Source of the DNA: Oscillospiraceae bacterium
Lineage (GTDB): Bacteria; Bacillota; Clostridia; UMGS1883
Length of the DNA: 11,745 nucleotides
NCBI GenBank assembly: GCA_015069065.1
Contig: SVJI01000029.1
Span: forward strand, 1-11,745
Direction: 5' to 3'
In this document: positions 1 through 4,562 of the stretch, piece by piece
How positions within the stretch are numbered: position 1 is the first letter of the stretch
Layout: every line of letters starts with the position of its first letter
Program-made: the position numbers and the translations under genes
Notes under the pieces: generated by a model
Seen by the model: the letters and a program-made list of their open reading frames with translations, nothing else
What the model was told of the DNA's origin: nothing
Databases searched by the model: none

Positions 1-312
1 ATTACCAGCCGTAACGCACGACACGCAAATCTGTTTACAGATATAGGTGTGCTTAATCTTAATAATAAGAAATTTGAAAAGGATGAGCGTCCCTTGCAAG
101 AGGGATGTCAGTGCCCCGCATGTAAAAATTATACGCGCGGATATATCCGCCATCTTATCAAGGCAAAGGAAATGCTGGGAATGCGCCTGTGCGTGCTGCA
201 TAATCTTCATTTCTATAATGACCTTATGGCTCAAATACGAAAAGCAATCGAGGAAGAGCGTTTTGCATCATTTAAGGCAGAAATGCTGGATAAGCTTAAT
301 AACAGGGTGTAG
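1..312 (+). CDS. tgt: Queuine/preQ1 tRNA-guanine transglycosylase, C-terminal fragment (5' end outside window)
   Basis: This is the last ~103 residues of bacterial tRNA-guanine transglycosylase, which swaps G34 of GUN anticodons for preQ1 in queuosine synthesis. The frame is open from base 1. It reads through the family's conserved stretch TRNARHANLFT and then the zinc site: Cys-X-Cys-X2-Cys (CQCPAC, bases 106-123) followed by KNYTRGYIRHL and the fourth ligand, the first His of LHNLHF. That His lies 26 residues after the last Cys, the spacing of the E. coli enzyme (C307 to H333). The ATG at 49 is internal, because homology extends upstream of it. The catalytic aspartates lie outside the window. 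The TAG stop at 310-312 falls in the left arm of the terminator, so the gene ends its transcription unit. Identification is firm; only the missing N-terminus is unknown. Confidence 0.95.
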   Translation: MTSRNARHANLFTDIGVLNLNNKKFEKDERPLQEGCQCPACKNYTRGYIRHLIKAKEMLGMRLCVLHNLHFYNDLMAQIRKAIEEERFASFKAEMLDKLNNRV

Positions 313-337
313 CTTTATGCTACACCTTTTTTCTTTT
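306..337 (+). terminator. Intrinsic terminator of tgt, overlapping its stop codon
   Basis: A perfect 8-bp stem, GGTGTAGC (306-313) and GCTACACC (319-326), encloses a 5-nt loop. It is followed by TTTTTTCTTTT (327-337). The tgt stop codon TAG (310-312) is inside the left arm. Confidence 0.9.
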
Positions 338-413
338 GATTGTCAGACAGTTAAATTTATTGATTAGTATTAAATTTTGTGTTAGAATAGATTTAGCAGG
401 GTTAAATCTATTC

Positions 414-442
414 TGCTAAAAGTTTGGCATCTAAACAGTTTG
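414..442 (+). repeat. GCATCTAAAC repeat, copy 1
   Basis: The copy reads TGCTAAAA, 5 nt, GCATCTAAAC, A, GT, T, TG. It shares both blocks, and nearly the same spacing, with copy 3 at 1703-1732. A shorter and more divergent copy 2 (GCATCTAAAT) lies at 462-471. Consensus of the core: GCATCTAAAYnGTYTK. Confidence 0.6.
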
Positions 443-461
443 CTGATTTTAGCAAGAAGTA

Positions 462-477
462 GCATCTAAATTGTTTT
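462..477 (+). repeat. GCATCTAAAY repeat, copy 2 (short, divergent)
   Basis: GCATCTAAATTGTTTT matches the GCATCTAAAYnGTYTK core of copies 1 and 3. It lacks the upstream TGCTAAAA block in the same orientation; AGCAAGAAGT precedes it instead. It lies 58 nt before the start codon at 535. Confidence 0.5.
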
Positions 478-521
478 AGTTTCTATGCATAAGTTTAAAT
501 AGGACTTAAATTCAATAAGTT

Positions 522-526
522 GAGGT
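522..526 (+). promoter_or_regulatory. Ribosome binding site fixing the start at 535
   Basis: GAGGT at 522-526 lies 8 nt before the ATG at 535. The next in-frame ATG (679), after the amber codon, has no purine-rich sequence before it. This makes 535 the likely original start of the gene that continues to 1674. Confidence 0.65.
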
Positions 527-534
527 AAGTTAAT

Positions 535-612
535 ATGGATAAAAATAAAAAAGTTTCTCTTATCAGCATTGCTTTTAATGTGCTGTTTTGGGGATTGTTT
601 TTGATTGTATAG
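535..612 (+). pseudogene. N-terminal segment of the membrane protein, cut off by an in-frame TAG
   Basis: The 25 sense codons from the ATG at 535 encode MDKNKK followed by a hydrophobic helix (about residues 7-25, ending WGLFLIV). TAG then occurs at 610-612. The next 22 codons in the same frame are open and reach the ATG at 679 and the long frame ending at 1674. A good RBS, a basic N-terminus followed by a transmembrane helix, and frame continuity all indicate one ancestral gene of ~379 codons. A single C-to-T change of CAG (Gln) would produce the TAG. A sequencing error or genuine readthrough remains possible. TAG is used as a normal stop by tgt in this window, so genome-wide reassignment is unlikely. 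Confidence 0.7.
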
Positions 613-678
613 AGTGAAATATTAGTTGGAGTTTCTCGAATTTTACATGATATATTTACTCCAATTGCGTTAATAACT

Positions 679-1674
679 ATGATTATAGTATTGATTATGA
701 TACCTTATTGGTTGTATCATACAATCACTTATATGATTGATAAGGATAAAAAAATATGTTTGTTAACAAGCGTTTTAGCGTTAATATTTAATATTATTAG
801 TTATGATATTTTAAGTTCTGTGGTATATGTACCTTTTGTTAACTGGTTAATTGTAATTCTTTTAGCTGTATTTTTTGCTATAAAGGTTATAGCAAACTTG
901 AAATATAAAACAAAAATTATTGCTACAGTTGCTTTTTTGTCAGTTTGCATACTGGGATTAAAGGTGTTATTTTCACCTTATTTTAATCCGTTTGACATTA
1001 TTTCAGATTATGATAAAAAAACTATTAATACAAAATTTGGCGATAAAATAACATTTACATACGAAGAATATAATTTCCCTGATTTGTCTTGCGAGTTAAC
1101 TATAGAAGACTCAGAATCCCAAGAACCTGTTTATTTGTGGTCTGACCCACCTGCGCATTATATTGAGATAAGAGAAATTTTGCAAGTAGGAGATAACAAT
1201 ATCTATCTTTCAAATTGTGTGTTTTTAATAAAAAATATTAAAACGAAAGAATTCACAAAATATGAAATAGAAGAGCTGATAGCAAATGATGCGTTTGAAG
1301 CATATGCAAAAACTAAAGACGTAATTAAAGTTTTTGTCTGCAGCGGTAATGTTGATTGGGTTGTAAATTATGCAGAGCCATTTGTTATAAATGGTGATAC
1401 TGATGTGATTAATACGGTCGTAAATATAGGGAATGCAGATAAAATTCTGTCGGATGAACCTAATTGGACTGATGTGGGGTCGCATATCAATGCTATGTAT
1501 GAGGACCAAGTAGAGGCTTTGTGTCCAGTATTATTTGATAAAAGCAAAGATTATTACCACGATTATAATGCTGTTGAAGCTGAAGACGCGGTTATATATT
1601 GTAAAGAATTAATAAACAAATACAATTTGAAATATATTGGAGAAAACACAATACATGATAATTGCAAATACTAA
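679..1674 (+). CDS. Hypothetical multi-pass membrane protein with C-terminal soluble domain (remainder of amber-interrupted gene)
   Basis: I do not recognise this protein. From the ATG at 679 it has 331 residues: four hydrophobic helices (about residues 1-18, 26-42, 51-72 and 78-98), then a hydrophilic, acidic domain of ~230 residues rich in Asp, Glu, Asn and Tyr. The domain ends near a Cys-Lys-Tyr C-terminus. Counted from 535, the ancestral protein would have a fifth, N-terminal helix. The 679 start lacks a Shine-Dalgarno sequence, so the product may be made poorly or not at all. The region is very AT-rich: G+C is 16 of 60 bases at 841-900 and 14 of 60 at 1021-1080. It sits between copies 1/2 and copy 3 of the GCATCTAAAY repeat. 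No terminator is visible before the next gene. The helix-then-domain layout could be a sensor or surface-anchored protein, but no motif supports a function. Confidence 0.6.
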   Translation: MIIVLIMIPYWLYHTITYMIDKDKKICLLTSVLALIFNIISYDILSSVVYVPFVNWLIVILLAVFFAIKVIANLKYKTKIIATVAFLSVCILGLKVLFSPYFNPFDIISDYDKKTINTKFGDKITFTYEEYNFPDLSCELTIEDSESQEPVYLWSDPPAHYIEIREILQVGDNNIYLSNCVFLIKNIKTKEFTKYEIEELIANDAFEAYAKTKDVIKVFVCSGNVDWVVNYAEPFVINGDTDVINTVVNIGNADKILSDEPNWTDVGSHINAMYEDQVEALCPVLFDKSKDYYHDYNAVEAEDAVIYCKELINKYNLKYIGENTIHDNCKY

Positions 1675-1702
1675 ACGGCATATAAACTTTATATCTTTTA
1701 AA

Positions 1703-1732
1703 TGCTAAAAAAACTTGCATCTAAACCGTCTG
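1703..1732 (+). repeat. GCATCTAAAC repeat, copy 3
   Basis: The copy reads TGCTAAAA, 6 nt, GCATCTAAAC, C, GT, C, TG. It has the same two-block structure as copy 1 at 414-442. A small hairpin TCCC (1733-1736) / GGGA (1745-1748) follows directly. It lies 46 nt upstream of the next start codon at 1778. Confidence 0.6.
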
Positions 1733-1777
1733 TCCCGGATAGTAGGGATGTCGAAAAATAATGAAAGGAGAAACACG

Positions 1778-2278
1778 ATGAATAGAGAAAAATTGAGATA
1801 TTGTTTAGCGTGTTTTATATCGTTTATTTTAATGCCTGTTTACGCAAGTGCTAATATGGTTTGGCCATCTTTATATATTGCAGAGGGGATGAGAAGCTGG
1901 TATGTGATATTAATCGGTCTTTTAATTGAGATAATATTTGTAAAATTCTTTTTAAAAGAATCATATTTGAAATCGGTTTTGATTGCGTTTATTATGAATT
2001 TAGCATCTACAGTTTTAGGGGTTGTTGTAATACCTTTAAGTGGGTTTATAGGTGAAGTTTTAATGATTCCTTTTGGCACAGGAACCTTTCATCCTACCCA
2101 TTGGTTGATGAGTTATGTGTTTGCTATACTTTCAAATGTACTTATTGAGGGACTAACTGTAAAATTTATTTTTAAACATAAATTTATGAAAATGTTTTGG
2201 TGGCTTTGTGTTGCAAATGCAATTAGTGTTATAATCTGTATCCTGTTCCATGGAATAGAAATGCAGAATATAAAATAA
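1778..2278 (+). CDS. Small hypothetical integral membrane protein
   Basis: This is a 166-residue, very hydrophobic protein. I recognise the style (an ANMVWPSLYI-type N-terminus after a first hydrophobic segment) as that of uncharacterised bacterial membrane proteins, but no function is known to me. The first helix (about residues 7-26, ending in Ala-Ser-Ala) could be a signal peptide or a signal anchor. It is followed by roughly four more helices, one of them carrying an acidic residue in GLLIEIIFVKFF. The start at 1778 is chosen because AAAGGAG (1764-1770) precedes it by 7 nt. A longer reading from the TTG at 1715 would begin inside repeat copy 3 and has no RBS. Base composition is extreme (10 of 60 bases G+C at 1921-1980), unlike the genes from about 3000 onward. 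The next gene begins 25 nt after the stop, so the two may be cotranscribed. Confidence 0.75.
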   Translation: MNREKLRYCLACFISFILMPVYASANMVWPSLYIAEGMRSWYVILIGLLIEIIFVKFFLKESYLKSVLIAFIMNLASTVLGVVVIPLSGFIGEVLMIPFGTGTFHPTHWLMSYVFAILSNVLIEGLTVKFIFKHKFMKMFWWLCVANAISVIICILFHGIEMQNIK

Positions 2279-2303
2279 TTAAACGAACAAACGGGGGTAA
2301 AAA

Positions 2304-2798
2304 ATGAAATATTTAATTGTTGTTGATATGCAAAATGATTTTATAACAGGTAGTCTTGGAAGCGGTCTTGCAAAGTCAATAGTTTCAAATGTTGTTGAAA
2401 AGGTTAAAAACTTTGACGGTAGAGTCATATTTACCAGAGATACACATTTTGACAATTATATGCAGACTCAAGAGGGGAAGAAGCTACCTGTTAAGCATTG
2501 TGTTAAAGATACTGACGGCTGGCAGATTTGCGATGAATTAAAGGCATATGTGAATGAGGTTATAGATAAAATAACATTTGGAAGTGTTGATTTGCCAAAA
2601 ATTATAACTGACGCTGAGGAAATAGAATTATGTGGTTTGTGTACAGACATCTGTGTAATTTCCAATGCTATGATTTTAAAGACAGCGTTTCCTGAGGTAA
2701 GGATAATAGTCGACAGCAGCTGCTGTGCGGGGGTCAGTACAGAAAGTCATAACACAGCACTTGAGGCGATGAAAGCAGTACAGATAGAGGTTAAGTAA
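2304..2798 (+). CDS. Nicotinamidase-like cysteine hydrolase (isochorismatase-fold)
   Basis: This 164-residue protein belongs to the isochorismatase-like cysteine hydrolases, of which nicotinamidase PncA (nicotinamide to nicotinate, NAD salvage) is the closest model. The expected triad is visible: Asp8 in VDMQNDF, Lys89 in DKITFGS, and nucleophile Cys117 in GLCTDICV. Residues that would bind the metal in PncA also fit: Asp46 and His48 in TRDTHFD, and His65 in PVKHC. The HCVKDTDGWQI stretch follows the family pattern. The protein is somewhat shorter than typical PncA (~180-210 residues). Substrate cannot be fixed from sequence, since ureidoacrylate and other amidohydrolases share the triad. GGGGGT before the ATG acts as RBS. 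The DUF1653 gene starts 2 nt after the stop, so translational coupling is likely. Confidence 0.88.
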   Translation: MKYLIVVDMQNDFITGSLGSGLAKSIVSNVVEKVKNFDGRVIFTRDTHFDNYMQTQEGKKLPVKHCVKDTDGWQICDELKAYVNEVIDKITFGSVDLPKIITDAEEIELCGLCTDICVISNAMILKTAFPEVRIIVDSSCCAGVSTESHNTALEAMKAVQIEVK

Positions 2799-2800
2799 TT

Positions 2801-3025
2801 ATGAGAGAACTGGAAAAAGGAGCTGTCTATAAGCATTTCAAGGGTAATTTGTATCGTGTGGAGGATGTTGCAAAACATTCTGAAACAGGTGAAGTTTATG
2901 TGGTGTACAGGCAGATGTATGGAGAAGAATTATTGTGGATAAGACCGCTTGAAATGTTTCTTGAAGAGGTTGACCATAAAAAATACCCTGATGCAAAGCA
3001 GAAATACAGATTTGAGAAGAAATAA
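2801..3025 (+). CDS. DUF1653 family small protein
   Basis: This 74-residue protein covers essentially the whole DUF1653 domain. The hallmarks are GAVYKHFKGNLYRV near the N-terminus, the AKHSETGEVYVVYRQMYG block, and the RPLEMFLEEV...KYRFE ending. The family is found in bacteria as small stand-alone proteins or fused to other domains; its function is unknown to me. It has no signal peptide or membrane segment, so it is probably cytoplasmic. The start is 2 nt after the upstream stop, with GAGG at 2787-2790 inside the hydrolase gene serving as RBS. This indicates coupled translation. The lipoprotein gene starts 22 nt downstream. Confidence 0.9.
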   Translation: MRELEKGAVYKHFKGNLYRVEDVAKHSETGEVYVVYRQMYGEELLWIRPLEMFLEEVDHKKYPDAKQKYRFEKK

Positions 3026-3047
3026 AAATATCAGGAGGAAGAAAAGC

Positions 3048-3476
3048 ATGAAAAAGAGAATTTCGTTTTTAGCCAGTTTTTTTGCAGTGATTGCTTTGTG
3101 CCTGAGCTTGTGCGCGTGCAGTCATGGCGCGACTGAGACAGATGTATGGAGAGAGGCAATCTATACAGAAAATACCGAATTCGGCAGCGGGGAAAAGACA
3201 GTTTTGGTGGAGGTTGAGGCTAAAGACAAATCTGTTACCTTTACCATCCATTCAGATAAGAAAACTCTGGGTGAGGCATTGGTTGAGCATAATTTGATTG
3301 AGGGGGAAAAGGGTGCTTATGGTCTTTATGTGAAAAAGGTCAACGGCATCACGGCAGATTATGACAAGGACCAGTCCTACTGGGCATTTTGTAAAAACGG
3401 AGAAAGCATGATGAGTGGCGTAGACGGAGCTGAATTTAAAGACGGCGAACACTATGAGCTTATCTATACGAAATAA
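3048..3476 (+). CDS. DUF4430 domain lipoprotein
   Basis: This 142-residue secreted lipoprotein begins with a basic signal sequence (MKKR), a hydrophobic core and a lipobox L-C-A-C. That makes Cys24 the likely lipidated residue, with Cys22 as an alternative. The rest matches DUF4430, the transcobalamin C-terminal-like domain. The visible landmarks are TLGEALVEHNLI, then GLYVKKVNGITADYDKDQSYWAF, then the C-terminal DGEHYELIYT. Family members are extracellular, often in Bacillota lipoproteins or surface proteins; ligand binding, possibly of corrinoids, is inferred from the fold relationship only. The start at 3048 is chosen for GGAGGAA (3034-3040) and the signal peptide. The ATG at 2949 in the same frame lies inside the DUF1653 gene and would bury the signal peptide. 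Confidence 0.88.
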   Translation: MKKRISFLASFFAVIALCLSLCACSHGATETDVWREAIYTENTEFGSGEKTVLVEVEAKDKSVTFTIHSDKKTLGEALVEHNLIEGEKGAYGLYVKKVNGITADYDKDQSYWAFCKNGESMMSGVDGAEFKDGEHYELIYTK

Positions 3477-3538
3477 ATAGAAATATATACTTTGTTGTTT
3501 TTATTTGATACAGTAATGTATTACGGAGGAATGTTGTT

Positions 3539-4531
3539 ATGGAATATACGGCAAATTCAAAAAGGTATGAATGTAGTGAATACAGAAAATGCGGAGAAAG
3601 CGGATTAAAACTCCCCGCGGTGTCACTTGGATTGTGGCATAATTTTGGAGATAACGCTGATTATGAAAATATGTGCAGAATGTGTTTTACCGCGTTTGAC
3701 AACGGAATAACACACTTCGACCTTGCGAATAACTACGGACCTTTGGAGGGAAGTGCAGAGAATAATTTTGGCAGAATACTTGCCGACCATATGAAGAAAT
3801 ATCGTGATGAAATGATAATCAGTACAAAAGCGGGATATTATATGTGGCCCGGCCCGTATGGAGATAAAGGCAGTAAAAAGTACTTGACAGCAAGTCTTGA
3901 CCAGAGTCTTAAAAGAATGAATATTGATTATGTTGATATTTTCTACCACCACAGAATGGACCCCGACACACCTCTTTACGAAACTATGTGGGCACTTGAC
4001 AGTGTTGTGAAACAGGGAAAGGCGCTTTATGTAGGATTGTCAAATTATGACGGAGAAACCATGAAAAAAGCAGCAAGTATATTGGATGAGCTGCATTGTC
4101 CGTTTGTGATTAACCAAAACAGATATTCTATCCTTGACAGAAGTGTTGAGAAAAACGGAATACTTAAAAGTGCTGTTGAAAAGAAAAAAGGAATGATTAT
4201 TTTCAGCCCACTTGCGCAGGGGCTTCTTACAAATCGTTACTTAAATGGAATTCCGTCGGATAGCAGGGTAAAAACAGATGGTAGATTTTTAAATGTAAAT
4301 TCCTTGTCGCCCGATATGTTGGAGAAAATCAGTAAATTGAACAATATTGCAAAAGCGAGAGGTCAATCCCTTGCCCAGATGGCACTTTCATGGGTGTATA
4401 GCCGTGAAGGGATTACCAGTGTGTTAATTGGTGCATCAAAACCCGAACAAATAACAGAAAACCTTAAAATGACATGCAATCTTAATTTTACAAAAGAAGA
4501 GCTTGATGAAATTGATTCCATCGTTTTTTAA
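3539..4531 (+). CDS. yghZ: Aldo/keto reductase, YghZ (L-glyceraldehyde 3-phosphate reductase) type
   Basis: This 330-residue NADPH-dependent aldo/keto reductase closely follows E. coli YghZ/Gpr, which reduces L-glyceraldehyde 3-phosphate and methylglyoxal. Shared blocks include SLGLWHNFG, GITHFDLANNYGP, ISTKAGYYMWPGPYG, LDQSLKRM, SPLAQGLLTNRYLNGIP and SVLIGAS near the C-terminus, where the nucleotide phosphate binds. The AKR catalytic tetrad is intact: Asp61, Tyr66, Lys97 and His138. The length fits the family, though the extreme C-terminal tail of the E. coli enzyme is absent. GGAGGA (3525-3530) lies 8 nt before the ATG. A 62-nt gap separates it from the lipoprotein gene and contains a short palindrome (GTAAT-GT-ATTAC, 3513-3524) that overlaps the spacer just before the RBS. 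It is probably cytoplasmic, in carbonyl detoxification or sugar metabolism. Confidence 0.93.
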   Translation: MEYTANSKRYECSEYRKCGESGLKLPAVSLGLWHNFGDNADYENMCRMCFTAFDNGITHFDLANNYGPLEGSAENNFGRILADHMKKYRDEMIISTKAGYYMWPGPYGDKGSKKYLTASLDQSLKRMNIDYVDIFYHHRMDPDTPLYETMWALDSVVKQGKALYVGLSNYDGETMKKAASILDELHCPFVINQNRYSILDRSVEKNGILKSAVEKKKGMIIFSPLAQGLLTNRYLNGIPSDSRVKTDGRFLNVNSLSPDMLEKISKLNNIAKARGQSLAQMALSWVYSREGITSVLIGASKPEQITENLKMTCNLNFTKEELDEIDSIVF

Positions 4532-4547
4532 GGACGAACTGTGTAAT

Positions 4548-4554
4548 AAGGAGG
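4548..4554 (+). promoter_or_regulatory. Ribosome binding site choosing the 4563 start
   Basis: AAGGAGG lies 8 nt from the ATG at 4563 but only 2 nt from the in-frame ATG at 4557. It lies downstream of the ATG at 4503. The 4563 start also gives a clean signal peptide. Confidence 0.8.
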
Positions 4555-4562
4555 AAATGAAT

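Larger units (their letters stand above)
384..480. repeat. Cluster of overlapping inverted repeats (TTTAGCA / TGCTAAA) with two GCATCTAAAY motifs
   Basis: This stretch holds several mutually exclusive pairings. AGAATAGATTTA (384-395) is perfectly complementary to TAAATCTATTCT (403-414). TTTAGCAG (392-399) pairs with CTGCTAAA (413-420). TGCTAAAA (414-421) pairs with TTTTAGCA (447-454), enclosing GTTT...AAAC (422-425/433-436). Two GCATCTAAAY motifs lie at 427-436 and 462-471. A smaller hairpin CTAAA...TTTAG closes the cluster near 480. No poly-T tract follows, so a terminator is unlikely. The layout resembles a recombination site or a conformational regulatory leader, but I cannot tell which. 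Confidence 0.7.

Noticed and set aside
414..477. CRISPR-like repeat array
   Set aside because: There are only two close copies plus one distant, with short non-identical repeats, no regular spacers and no cas genes.
610..612. TAG as a reassigned sense codon (Gln or pyrrolysine)
   Set aside because: tgt in the same window ends with TAG directly in its terminator, and no other gene has an internal TAG. One interrupted frame is better explained by mutation or error.
1715..1777. Longer N-terminus for the 1778 gene from TTG at 1715
   Set aside because: It would begin inside repeat copy 3 with no RBS. AAAGGAG at 7 nt before the ATG at 1778 decides the start.
2949..3047. Upstream start for the DUF4430 lipoprotein
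   Set aside because: It overlaps the DUF1653 gene in another frame and would place the signal peptide internally. GGAGGAA precedes 3048.
3513..3524. Short palindrome GTAAT-GT-ATTAC before the aldo/keto reductase RBS
   Set aside because: It is only 5 bp per arm in AT-rich sequence, so chance occurrence is likely. It is mentioned in the gene entry but not called as an operator.
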